A stretch of 41,734 bases of DNA, from contig JAFEGD010000079.1 of the NCBI GenBank assembly GCA_018240245.1, positions 1 through 41,734 of the forward strand. Reading direction: 5' to 3'. This DNA comes from Spirochaetota bacterium (GTDB taxonomy: Bacteria; Spirochaetota; Leptospiria; Turneriellales; Turneriellaceae). Below the pieces are notes generated by a model. The model did not search any database and was not told where the DNA came from. It saw only the letters and a list, made by a program, of their open reading frames with translations. Position 1 is the stretch's first letter. Every line of letters starts with the position of its first letter. Of this stretch, positions 15,040 through 23,411 are shown in pieces. The translations under genes were made by a program, and so were the position numbers.

Positions 15040-16251
15040 ATGAACCTCGGCATCGGGAAATCGATCGTGCTTGTTATCGACGGCTTCGGCGTCGGCGAAC
15101 AACCCGATGCGTATCTCTACGGGCCGCGCGGCGCGAATACGCTATCGCATATTGCCGAACTCAAAAATCGCATTGAAGTCCCTAACTTCGCGCGCATGGG
15201 GCTTTCGAATTTGACTTACACCAAGGGGTGGCCGCGCGAAGAAGAATCGGTCGGCTTTTACGGTAAGGTAGCACAACGCAACGAAGGTAACGATAGCATC
15301 GGCGGCCATCGCGAAATTTTGGGGATGTTTCAAGAAGAAAAATATCTTACGTTTCCGCATGGCATCAGCGACGACATTATGCAAGAGTTGAACCAGGCGA
15401 CCGGAAAAATTTTTCTCGGTAATACGAACGACGTTCAACAGGGGTTTTTGACAAAATACGGCGAGACGCATCTTGAAACGGGAAATCCAATTTTGCTCGT
15501 CACCGACGACTCGTTAATTCATATTCATGTACACCAAAATAAATTTCAACCCGACGAATTTTTTTTGCTCGGCCAAAGCGCGTGGGAGGTTCTTTCGCGA
15601 CATGGCTTAGGCCGTTTGCATGTGCATTACTTCAAAGGCGATATCGCGAGCTTTGCGCTCGATAACGAAGCGCCCGTGGCAAAATTTCATTCGCCGCCCA
15701 ATGCGCCGACGCTCGCTACATATTTGAACGACGCCGGTATACCTGTTTTCGCGGTCGGTAAAGTCGCCGAAATGATCGAAGGCGCTGCGCTTAAGGATAC
15801 GCGCGAGGCGACGACAAACGCCGAGTGTCTCGATCAACTGACCGATCTTGTGCGCGAGGGCGAAACGAATCGGATAAAGCAGTCGTTTATTATTGCGACA
15901 TTGCCCGAACTCGACGCGCAGTTTGGGCACAACCGCGATGCGCCGGGCTACATCAACGCGCTCGAAGCGCTCGATCAATATTTACCGCGTCTACTGCGCG
16001 CGATGGAAAACGAAGACATGCTCTACATCACGTCAGACCACGGTAACGACCCAACGTTCGAGGGTACGAACCACACGCGCGAATACGTGCCGCTCTTGGT
16101 CTACTCGCGCATGTTTCGTCCGCGCCGTCAGGCGAGCTTGGGCAATCGATCGACGCTCGCCGATATTGCCGAGACTATCGCCGACTCGTACGATTTGAAT
16201 ATTCGATTCGCCGCCGCAAGTTTTTGGGAACACATGATTTCGCAATTATAA
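15040..16251 (+). CDS. deoB: Phosphopentomutase
   Basis: A 403-residue enzyme of the alkaline-phosphatase-like superfamily that interconverts ribose (deoxyribose) 1- and 5-phosphates in nucleoside salvage. Metal-binding and catalytic motifs are visible: VIDGFGVGEQPDA, the threonine in GANTLSHI, DAQFGHNRD, and SDHGNDPTFEGTNHTREYVP near the C-terminus. Length matches DeoB. There is no clear Shine-Dalgarno; a TTGCCC-17-TAATTT promoter-like pair ends 12 bases before the ATG. No other nucleoside-catabolism gene is adjacent; the gene is divergent from the SDR gene. Confidence 0.92.
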   Translation: MNLGIGKSIVLVIDGFGVGEQPDAYLYGPRGANTLSHIAELKNRIEVPNFARMGLSNLTYTKGWPREEESVGFYGKVAQRNEGNDSIGGHREILGMFQEEKYLTFPHGISDDIMQELNQATGKIFLGNTNDVQQGFLTKYGETHLETGNPILLVTDDSLIHIHVHQNKFQPDEFFLLGQSAWEVLSRHGLGRLHVHYFKGDIASFALDNEAPVAKFHSPPNAPTLATYLNDAGIPVFAVGKVAEMIEGAALKDTREATTNAECLDQLTDLVREGETNRIKQSFIIATLPELDAQFGHNRDAPGYINALEALDQYLPRLLRAMENEDMLYITSDHGNDPTFEGTNHTREYVPLLVYSRMFRPRRQASLGNRSTLADIAETIADSYDLNIRFAAASFWEHMISQL

Positions 16252-16349
16252 GATCGGTAACGAATTTGCGATATCATACCTTTCGTGCGGGCGCGTTCTG
16301 CTTTGTAATATTCGAAAAACTTCTCAGCCTGAATGGAGGGTAAAATTTG

Positions 16350-16481
16350 GTGCTACCAATATTGCTCATGCAACGCTCGCAAACCGATTTTTTCCTCTGG
16401 GTAAACTTCGCGGGCCGGGTAGTCGCCGACTCGCCTTTCGCCACATTTTATTTAAGGGAGCACCCGATTTCACAACTATAG
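16350..16481 (+). CDS. Possible small protein (43 codons)
   Basis: A short reading frame in the 239-base gap between deoB and the outer-membrane protein gene. It starts with GTG and has a good GGAGGG nine bases upstream (16335-16340), the strongest ribosome binding site in this stretch. The peptide is moderately hydrophobic at its start (MLPILLMQ) and resembles nothing I know. It ends ten bases before the next gene, so it could be a leader peptide or a chance frame. Confidence 0.22.
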   Translation: MLPILLMQRSQTDFFLWVNFAGRVVADSPFATFYLREHPISQL

Positions 16482-16490
16482 CCGCTCTTA

Positions 16491-17255
16491 ATGCAAAGAA
16501 ATACACTACGGCAAACGTCGCGTTGGCTATTTCTGAGTATCGCATTATCGTTAACGGCACGGCTTTTCGCCGCCGAGGTCTCTCCTACCGCTCAAGCCGA
16601 AAATGCGCGCATCAAACTTTTGATCTATTCGCGCTCGATTGTATCGGCACAAGGTAATTTTCGCATCGACGAAAATCTCGTACCGAATTTTTGGCTCTCG
16701 AATTGGCTGCGGTTCGAGCCGGGTCTGCGGTTCGGCCAAAGCGAGAGCGGCTTCGGCGCCTACTACCATTACAAACTCGAGTTGCAAACGAAATCGTTCT
16801 GGGAGGTCGCGCGCGTGATTACACGCCTTTCGGACGATGTCGAACAGCACCCGACGCCTTCGGCGACCAAGACCAATGCGCTATCGGCGATTGAAACCAA
16901 ATGGCGGTTAAACCCAAAATTCATGTTCTTATTAGCCGGTGGGTTTGTTTTCACGGGAACGCAGAATAATCGGCTAAGTTTTGCGCCGTCGTTTGCCGGG
17001 ACCAACGAGGGGTTTCCGATTTTTAAGGCGTCGTTTCGCTACATACCGAGCCAGCGCGGTTACGTCGAAGCGACGTATGGCTCGTACGACGTGTTCAACC
17101 CCTACGCTCTCAATCAACCGTTTTTTCAGGTGGGGGGGGAGTACAGCCTATCTAAAGACTTTACCTTTACGGGATATTTCAGATATCAGTACGACAATAA
17201 CGTGACCGTACCGAAAAATTATTTCGTAGGTCTCGGAATCAAGACCCACCTATAA
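16491..17255 (+). CDS. Outer-membrane beta-barrel protein
   Basis: A 254-residue protein with a signal peptide (hydrophobic residues 12-27, cleavage near LFAAE). The mature part alternates hydrophobic and polar residues with repeated aromatic strand ends (YHYKLELQ, FKASFRYIP, YVEATYGSYD, FTGYFRYQYD), as expected for a barrel of about ten strands. The last strand ends in hydrophobic residues. Function is unknown; it could be a pore or structural protein. An eight-G tract (17132-17139) in the coding region is a possible slippage site. No Shine-Dalgarno is evident. Confidence 0.65.
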   Translation: MQRNTLRQTSRWLFLSIALSLTARLFAAEVSPTAQAENARIKLLIYSRSIVSAQGNFRIDENLVPNFWLSNWLRFEPGLRFGQSESGFGAYYHYKLELQTKSFWEVARVITRLSDDVEQHPTPSATKTNALSAIETKWRLNPKFMFLLAGGFVFTGTQNNRLSFAPSFAGTNEGFPIFKASFRYIPSQRGYVEATYGSYDVFNPYALNQPFFQVGGEYSLSKDFTFTGYFRYQYDNNVTVPKNYFVGLGIKTHL

Positions 17256-17256
17256 A

Positions 17257-17583
17257 ATGCGACTGCGCTCCGCCATATTTTTTCTCTTGGCCGTTTTTCT
17301 GGTCGGCGAAGCGCGCTCGCTACTCTCGCACCACAAACCGTCGCTGATTGTGCGCACGACACGCCACGTAAAGCGCCTCAAGTGTACAAAGCCCGACCAG
17401 ACGCTCGTCGTCGAAGCGAGCGAAGCTCAAGCAGATAAAGACGCCGGTATTCAAAATACCGGCGCGTTAGCTTTTTCGTACCGCCTCGACAAGCGACGCT
17501 TTGTTCGACAAAATAGTTATTCTTCTTCTCTAAAAATCTATTTAGCCGATATCTCCTCGCGCGCACCGCCCCGTACCGCTTAA
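17257..17583 (+). CDS. Possible small exported protein after the barrel gene
   Basis: A 108-residue frame starting one base after the preceding stop, so it could be translated by coupling. Residues 1-20 look like a signal peptide (SAIFFLLAVFLVGEA). The rest is basic, with one cysteine, and matches nothing I recognise. A terminator-like hairpin (17442-17475) lies inside its second half and another follows its stop. The first could mean that the frame is decayed or fortuitous past that point, or that transcription is attenuated there. Confidence 0.4.
   Translation: MRLRSAIFFLLAVFLVGEARSLLSHHKPSLIVRTTRHVKRLKCTKPDQTLVVEASEAQADKDAGIQNTGALAFSYRLDKRRFVRQNSYSSSLKIYLADISSRAPPRTA
17442..17475 (+). terminator. 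Terminator-like hairpin inside the 108-codon frame
   Basis: Perfect 10-base stem (CGCCGGTATT, 17442-17451, with 17455-17464) with a three-base CAA loop, followed after six bases by CTTTTT. The stem is strong but the T-run is displaced. It is suitable to end the barrel-gene transcript, but it sits within a possible downstream coding frame. Confidence 0.45.
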
Positions 17584-17643
17584 CCATTTTTTTAACAATG
17601 CGAGCACGGCAATGCCTGCGCTCGCATAGAAAATGGTTTTTTC
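17582..17643 (+). terminator. Intrinsic terminator before the RND efflux operon
   Basis: An outer stem AACCATTTT / AAAATGGTT (17582-17590 with 17630-17638) and an inner stem ATGCGAGC / GCTCGCAT (17598-17605 with 17620-17627), ending in a T6 run. It starts at the stop of the 108-codon frame and ends 27 bases before the RND gene, so it separates the two transcription units or attenuates read-through into the efflux genes. Confidence 0.7.
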
Positions 17644-17669
17644 AAAAAATAATTTTTGTGAGGTGACGT

Positions 17670-20600
17670 ATGGCACGTAAACAAAACGATGCGAGCGAAA
17701 AGCTCGCACACGAGAATATTCAACCCGGCGATGGTGCGAACGCGCTGGAGAAAAAATCGGAATCAAAAAAAACGCGACTACGACGCTGGATATCGACGGT
17801 AAAACCCGATAGCATCGCCGGTTTTGCCGTCACGAATTTGCATCTCATGCTCGTAATTTGCATCATGATCGGCATCTTGGGCACGCTCGCGATCAGCAAG
17901 ATGCCCAAAGATTTACTACCGCCCTCGAAGCAACCGGCGGTCGAAATTTTGACGCTCTACCCCGGCATGGCGACGCCGAATATCGAACAGAATTTGACAT
18001 ACAAATTTGAACGCTACACCGGGCAAGCGATCGGCATCACGCGGCAAGAATCGCGCTCGTTTCCCGGAGTGAGCGTCGTTAAAAATTTTTTTAACGAAAA
18101 GGCGACCGATCAGAATTCGGCGATGGCGTCGACGACCGCGCTCATCATGTCGGTCTTGCGCCGCTTACCACCGGGCGCGCAGCCGCCGATTGTGTTGCCG
18201 TTCGACCCGATGGGCGCGGTACCGCTGACGCTCGTTGCCGTCGGCGGCGATTATCCGCCGAGCAAGATTTACGACTTCGCGCAGTACTATGTGCGCCGCG
18301 ATATTCAATCGAGCCCGGGCGCGGTCGCGCCGACGCAAATCGGCGGCGCAGAAAAGCAGGTAATCCTCAACCTCGACCCGGCGAAGTTGCGTAACTACAA
18401 CATGTCTGCCGCCGAGGTCATGGATAAAATCTCTCGGCTCAATACGTTTATTCCCGGCGGCGACGTCAAAATCGGCGAGCACGACATGCAAGTCTACACC
18501 AACGGTATCGCCGATACGATCGACAGCCTCAACTCGTTTCCGCTGCGCACGCAAGAAGGCGTACACGTTTATCTGCGCGATGTCGGCAAGGCGACCGACT
18601 CGAATATCGTGCAAACGAACGTCGTCACCATCGACGGTAAAGAGCAGGTCTATGTGCCGGTCTTTCGCCAGCAGGGCGCGAACTCGCTCGCGGTCGTCGA
18701 ACACGTGCGCGATCGCATGCAGTCGTTGGCGAAAGACTTGGGCTTGAAGCTCGATCTTGTCGCCGACCAAACGGTATTTATTCGTCATGCGATTTCTGCC
18801 GTCGGCGAAGAAGCGATGGTGGGGGGAGGTCTCGCGGCGCTCATGGTTTTTCTCTTTTTGGGATTGCCGCGAGCGGCGATTGCGATTATGCTTTCGATGC
18901 CGCTGTCGACGCTCTTTGTTTCGATGGGTCTGAATGCATTCGGGCAAACGATCAACCTCATGACTTTGGGCGGGCTTGCGCTCTCGATCGGACTACTCGT
19001 CGATAACTCGATTGTCGCAATGGAAAATATCATGCGGCATTTGCACGAAGACGACAACCCGAATCGCGTGCAGGTGATTGTGAACGCGGTGCAAGAGGTC
19101 ACGGGGCCGATCATCGCGATCACGCTCTGTAACATGATCGTGCTGCTGCCGCTCCTCTTGACATCGGGCGTTATCAACGTCTTATTCGGAGCAATTGCGA
19201 TGACAGTGATTCTCGCGATTTCGGGTTCGCTGATTTCAGAAACGTCGATTTTACCGCTTTTTGCGAGCTACTTTTTATCGGGCGCGCTCAAAGCGCCGCC
19301 GAAGTTTATGCAAGCGATTCAACGCTTCATTAAATCGCTCTCTGAAAAATATGTGCGGGCGCTCGATAAAATGATGCGTAAACCGAAGACGGTGCTTGCC
19401 GTTGTCGGGTTCGTTTTGCTCGCGGGGATCGTGCTCGTGCGCTTTATCGGCACCGAACTTTTCCCGCGCGCCGATGCGGGTAATCTCGTCGTCGAAGCGC
19501 GCTTCGAATCGGGGTTGCGCATCGAAGAGACTCGTAAGCGCACGCTACAACTCGAAAATAAAATTCGCGAATTGATACCTCCGCACGATTTGAAAATGGT
19601 GCTCGCGAATATCGGCGTCTACAACGGCTACCCGGCGGCGTTCTCCGAGAACGCGGGTACGCACGACGCGACGTTGACGCTCGAACTCGCCGAACACCGC
19701 AAAGAGACGTCGCAATATTACGCCAAGATTTTGCGCCGCGAATTACCGAAAGTTTTTCCGAAAATGGACTTGGGAATTCAATTAGGCGGGCTTTTGACGT
19801 CGGCCTTAAACGGCGGCGCTAAAGCGCCGATTGCGATACAAGTTCAGGGCAAAGACTTCTACGAGTCGAACCGCATCGCGCAAGAGATGCTCCCCAAAAT
19901 TAAAGCGATACGCGGTGCAACCGACGTGCGTATTCAAGAGCGCTTCGACGCGCCGGGGCTGGATGTCACGATCAATCGCGTCAAAGCCGACGAGCGCGGC
20001 ATCTACGCCGAAGAGGTCGTGCAGAATATCGTCAGTTCGTCGACGGGTTCGATCACCTACAAACCCAATATTTGGATCGACCCTAAAACCGGTCTCGACT
20101 ATTTTATGGGCGTGCGTTTTCCCGAACGCGATATTGCAACGCGGCAGTCGTTCGCGAATATGCCGATTAGCGGGCACATGCAGATGCGGTCGGTGCCTTT
20201 ATATAGCCTCGCGACGATTAAAGACATGAAGAGCATTACCGAGATTAGCCGCGTCAACATGAAGCGCGTCGTGAATATCTATCTCGACGCCGAGGAGCGC
20301 GACGTGGGTTCGCTTTCGCAAGAAATCGAAAACTCGATCATAAAGAAGACACAATTTCCCGAAGGCTACAAGGCTGAAATTCGCGGCGAGATCGAAACAA
20401 TGCGCGACGCGGTCGGCCAAATGGGCGGTGGTTTCTTGCTCTCGGTTGTGCTCGTCTATCTCGTACTCGTCGTACAATTTCGCTCGTTTATATTGCCCAG
20501 TATCATGATGGTCACGGTGCCGTTGGGTCTGGTCGGCGTTGTCATTATGCTGAGTCTGACGCACACGTATTATAGTTTGCAAGCGGGTATCGGCACGATT

Positions 20601-20936
20601 TTTCTTATCGGTATTTCGGTCGCGAACGGGGTGCTCTTGGTCGAGTTCTTGTTGCATAAAATCGAACACGACAAGATGCCACTCGACGCAGGGATTCTCG
20701 CCGGTGCGCGCGATCGCTTGCGACCGATTATGATGACGGCGCTCGCCTCGATGTTGGGTCTAACGCCGATGGCAATCGGCTTCGGCAAAGGCTCCGAGGC
20801 GAATATACCGCTCGGGCGCGCAGTCATCGGCGGGCAGCTATTTTCGACGATTCTTACGTTGTTTGTTTTACCGACGATTTTTCGTCTCGTTTACAATCGC
20901 TTCATCAGAAAAGAGGAGAGTACTCATGAACACTAA
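17670..20936 (+). CDS. RND-family efflux permease
   Basis: A 1088-residue inner-membrane transporter with the RND layout: a charged N-terminal tail of about 40 residues, one membrane helix, a large periplasmic porter loop, a block of helices, then the same pattern again. It is AcrB-like in length. In the proton-relay helix it has GLLVDNSIV, keeping the first aspartate (Asp445) but with asparagine at the second, and in the partner helix SVANGVLLVEF, with alanine at the usual lysine position. GAGG precedes the ATG. It overlaps the downstream TolC-like gene by 11 bases. No membrane-fusion adaptor gene is adjacent, so the adaptor must be elsewhere. Substrate unknown. Confidence 0.93.
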   Translation: MARKQNDASEKLAHENIQPGDGANALEKKSESKKTRLRRWISTVKPDSIAGFAVTNLHLMLVICIMIGILGTLAISKMPKDLLPPSKQPAVEILTLYPGMATPNIEQNLTYKFERYTGQAIGITRQESRSFPGVSVVKNFFNEKATDQNSAMASTTALIMSVLRRLPPGAQPPIVLPFDPMGAVPLTLVAVGGDYPPSKIYDFAQYYVRRDIQSSPGAVAPTQIGGAEKQVILNLDPAKLRNYNMSAAEVMDKISRLNTFIPGGDVKIGEHDMQVYTNGIADTIDSLNSFPLRTQEGVHVYLRDVGKATDSNIVQTNVVTIDGKEQVYVPVFRQQGANSLAVVEHVRDRMQSLAKDLGLKLDLVADQTVFIRHAISAVGEEAMVGGGLAALMVFLFLGLPRAAIAIMLSMPLSTLFVSMGLNAFGQTINLMTLGGLALSIGLLVDNSIVAMENIMRHLHEDDNPNRVQVIVNAVQEVTGPIIAITLCNMIVLLPLLLTSGVINVLFGAIAMTVILAISGSLISETSILPLFASYFLSGALKAPPKFMQAIQRFIKSLSEKYVRALDKMMRKPKTVLAVVGFVLLAGIVLVRFIGTELFPRADAGNLVVEARFESGLRIEETRKRTLQLENKIRELIPPHDLKMVLANIGVYNGYPAAFSENAGTHDATLTLELAEHRKETSQYYAKILRRELPKVFPKMDLGIQLGGLLTSALNGGAKAPIAIQVQGKDFYESNRIAQEMLPKIKAIRGATDVRIQERFDAPGLDVTINRVKADERGIYAEEVVQNIVSSSTGSITYKPNIWIDPKTGLDYFMGVRFPERDIATRQSFANMPISGHMQMRSVPLYSLATIKDMKSITEISRVNMKRVVNIYLDAEERDVGSLSQEIENSIIKKTQFPEGYKAEIRGEIETMRDAVGQMGGGFLLSVVLVYLVLVVQFRSFILPSIMMVTVPLGLVGVVIMLSLTHTYYSLQAGIGTIFLIGISVANGVLLVEFLLHKIEHDKMPLDAGILAGARDRLRPIMMTALASMLGLTPMAIGFGKGSEANIPLGRAVIGGQLFSTILTLFVLPTIFRLVYNRFIRKEESTHEH

Positions 20937-22215
20937 AAAAATCTGCGCCACGTTGGCGCTCCTACTCGTGGCATTGGTGCCGTTTGCGATCAATGCCGAC
21001 GACGAAATCGTCGGCGATCAAGACATTATCGCACGCCTGAGCGCAATCGACCCCAAGATCGCGGCGACCAAATTTCTCGCGAACGAAGCCGACGCGCGCA
21101 AGACACAGGCGCAGTCGCGCTATTACCCGACACTCGAATTGCAAATGCTCGAACCGGTGCCTGGTTCTTACCCCGGTAGCAACGGGCACAGCCAGAGTGG
21201 AATTCACGGCCTGATGCAATCGCCGTTTCATGTCGGCTTTGCTGCGGGCTTTGCAACCGATTTTACGCTCTACGATTTCGGTCGCACGAGCAACAGCGTT
21301 AAAGCGGCCGAGCAAGACCGCCTTACCGCCGAGATTATGGCAAAGATCGAGCGCATCGAAGTCGTACAACGTGGTCTCAATATTTTTTACAACGCGGTCA
21401 AATTTCGCGAATTGCAAAAGCTGTGGAGCGAAGAACAGAAAGAACTACAAAATATCGAGCGCGAAATCAATCGCTTTGTGCGCACCGGACAAAAATCGAT
21501 CGTCGATCGCCACATTATTCGTTCGCAAGTCGAAGACGTCGAGCGCGAGTCGTTCGAGTTCGCCGATCAATACCAATCGGGTAAAAAAGTCATCGGCAAT
21601 TTTTTGATGGCCGATGCCGCGACGTTGCAGCTCGTTGCGATCGAGAAAATTCAACCCGAGAGCGCAGGTTATGCCGTCGACGAGGCGAATAGTCCCTACG
21701 TGCAGAGGCTGCGCTCTGAAAAGGCATCCGCCGAATATGGCGTCGCCCGCGCAAAAGCCGATCACTTACCCAATTTGGTCGCGTTCGGAACCGCCGGTTA
21801 CATGCAGGGCACGCGCCTTGTCGATATGTCGAATTGGGCGGTTGGTTTCGCCGCGACGCTGCCGCTCTTTCAAGGCTTTCGCGTGCAGGGACAAGTGAAA
21901 GAGGCCGAAGCGAAAGTCGCACGCCTTAAAAAAGAACTCGAAGCGATTGCGATGCGCATTCACGAAACGAATTTGCAGCTCGAACAGGGTATTCAAACGA
22001 CGCGCGATAATATCGAACGGCTCAAAACCGAACTCAAAACCGCGCGCGCGGGACTGATCACTGCGAAACAGCGCTACCGCACTTTCGAGGGCAATTTGCG
22101 AGACGTGCGCGACACCATCGCGACGTATTACCACACGCGCGGGCTACAGATCGAAGCGCAGTTGCGCTTGGCGTACCTACTCAAAATTCACGCTTTGACG
22201 AACGGCGCGCTATAG
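20926..22215 (+). CDS. TolC-like outer-membrane efflux protein
   Basis: A 429-residue protein with a signal peptide (residues 1-22, cleavage near INADD) and the long alpha-helical repeats of the outer membrane efflux family: two related halves with heptad-rich helices (KVARLKKELEAIAMRIHE and similar) between short barrel strands. It should form the trimeric exit duct for the RND pump upstream. The start at 20926 is supported by GGAGAG upstream and lies inside the last codons of the permease gene. Its 3' end overlaps the converging glycosyltransferase gene by 28 bases. Confidence 0.88.
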   Translation: MNTKKICATLALLLVALVPFAINADDEIVGDQDIIARLSAIDPKIAATKFLANEADARKTQAQSRYYPTLELQMLEPVPGSYPGSNGHSQSGIHGLMQSPFHVGFAAGFATDFTLYDFGRTSNSVKAAEQDRLTAEIMAKIERIEVVQRGLNIFYNAVKFRELQKLWSEEQKELQNIEREINRFVRTGQKSIVDRHIIRSQVEDVERESFEFADQYQSGKKVIGNFLMADAATLQLVAIEKIQPESAGYAVDEANSPYVQRLRSEKASAEYGVARAKADHLPNLVAFGTAGYMQGTRLVDMSNWAVGFAATLPLFQGFRVQGQVKEAEAKVARLKKELEAIAMRIHETNLQLEQGIQTTRDNIERLKTELKTARAGLITAKQRYRTFEGNLRDVRDTIATYYHTRGLQIEAQLRLAYLLKIHALTNGAL

Positions 22216-23411
22216 AGTTCGAGCCATTGCGGCAGCACTTGCTCCCACGTGTGTTCGTGGCGAGCCCAGGCTGTCGCCGCTTTTTGCATTTTTTTGCAGA
22301 GCGTAGGATTGTCTTCGGCAAACTCGAGCGCGGTTGCAATCATCGCCGCGCTCTGCGCAGGTATCAACAGCCCGCGCTCGCCTCTCCGTGGAATTTTATC
22401 GGCGAGCAATTGCTCGCCTCTCCGTGGAAATTTGTCGGCGAGCAATTGCTCGCCTCTGTCGAGTTGTTCGACGGTGCCGCCGTTGTCGGTGCCGATAATC
22501 AGGCAACCCGCCAGCATTGCGTCGATTAGAGACAGCGAATACATTTCGTCGTAGCTCGCGAGCACGAAATAATCGGCGGTTAAAAGAAACGGGATATATT
22601 TTTCTTGAAAAGGCAGTAATACAAACCGTGCGTAACTTCCCTTGCCCTTGGCGCGCGCTTGTAATGCGGCGAACGCGGCTTCAGACTCGGGAGCGTATAC
22701 GGGATTGTTCTGCGCATCGTAGCGAATAATCGTGCGCTCGCCAATCTGCGCAAAAACCAACTTTTTCTTTAGCTTCGTATCGAGGTGTTCGGTTGCCGCC
22801 GCAAACTCGACAACACCTTTCATGGGGTCGAGCCTGCCCAGCGACAACACGAGTTTTTCGCCTTTTCTTAATCCGACAGTTTTTTGCGCCGCTTGAATTT
22901 CTGCGGCAACGCGCTTGAACGGCGCCTCTTCGCGACCGTAGCGAATGCACTTAAGTTGTTCGATAGTAACGGGCAAACGTTCGAGCGCAAGCGCGTTCAT
23001 GAGCTGCGACGTCGTAACAAGGTGCTCGATGCGGCGATAGACCAGGCGGTGCAACAAATCTTGCTTGCGCGCAAAGCCCATGTAAAGGCTAAAAATATGG
23101 CGAAAGCGCGTGCGAAAAAGAAATGCCAACGCCACAACGATCATATCGTCGCGCTGATGGCTGTGCCAGATTGCTACCGCATATTTTTTATCGAGCGCTC
23201 GCAGACGCTGCATGCGGAGAAAACTGTAGCGCGACCCAGTCTGCAAGTGCTCCACCGCAATGCCCTGTGCTCTCAGGTCGGCGACCATAAAAGAATTTTG
23301 GTCGCAGATGACGACTTGCTTGAGCCCCGCGCTGTGTAGCTTCAGAATTAGCTCGCGCACATAGAGTTCGAGCCCACCGCGTGAGACAGAAGTCATGAGA
23401 TGCGCAATCAC
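22188..23411 (-). CDS. Family 4-type glycosyltransferase with an in-frame repeat insertion
   Basis: A 407-residue GT-B enzyme. The N-terminal domain begins with a strand and SRGGLELYVRELI. The C-terminal nucleotide-sugar-binding domain has LSLGRLDPMKGV and the acidic motif region ASYDEMYSLSLIDAMLAG, followed by GTDNGGTVEQL. It should transfer a sugar to a cell-envelope polysaccharide or glycolipid. About 24 residues (EQLLADK.PRRG twice) come from a tandem 36-base repeat inserted just before ERGLLIPA, where family members usually have a short loop. The GTG start overlaps the upstream stop (GTGA). Confidence 0.88.
   Translation of the reverse strand: MIAHLMTSVSRGGLELYVRELILKLHSAGLKQVVICDQNSFMVADLRAQGIAVEHLQTGSRYSFLRMQRLRALDKKYAVAIWHSHQRDDMIVVALAFLFRTRFRHIFSLYMGFARKQDLLHRLVYRRIEHLVTTSQLMNALALERLPVTIEQLKCIRYGREEAPFKRVAAEIQAAQKTVGLRKGEKLVLSLGRLDPMKGVVEFAAATEHLDTKLKKKLVFAQIGERTIIRYDAQNNPVYAPESEAAFAALQARAKGKGSYARFVLLPFQEKYIPFLLTADYFVLASYDEMYSLSLIDAMLAGCLIIGTDNGGTVEQLDRGEQLLADKFPRRGEQLLADKIPRRGERGLLIPAQSAAMIATALEFAEDNPTLCKKMQKAATAWARHEHTWEQVLPQWLELYSAPFVKA
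22377..22457. repeat. Tandem 36-base repeat with perfect palindromes inside a gene
   Basis: Two full copies (22377-22412 and 22413-22448, three mismatches or fewer) and nine bases of a third. Each junction forms the perfect 18-base palindrome GGCGAGCAATTGCTCGCC (22401-22418 and 22437-22454). As the unit is a multiple of three, copy-number change keeps the glycosyltransferase frame open. Confidence 0.9.

Noticed and set aside
16252-16490. tRNA or other structured RNA in the gap before the barrel gene
   Set aside because: No cloverleaf, T-loop sequence or strong pairing is visible there.
18165-18947. A 260-codon minus-strand frame within the RND gene
   Set aside because: Antisense shadow with very high Arg/His content; the RND frame is certain.
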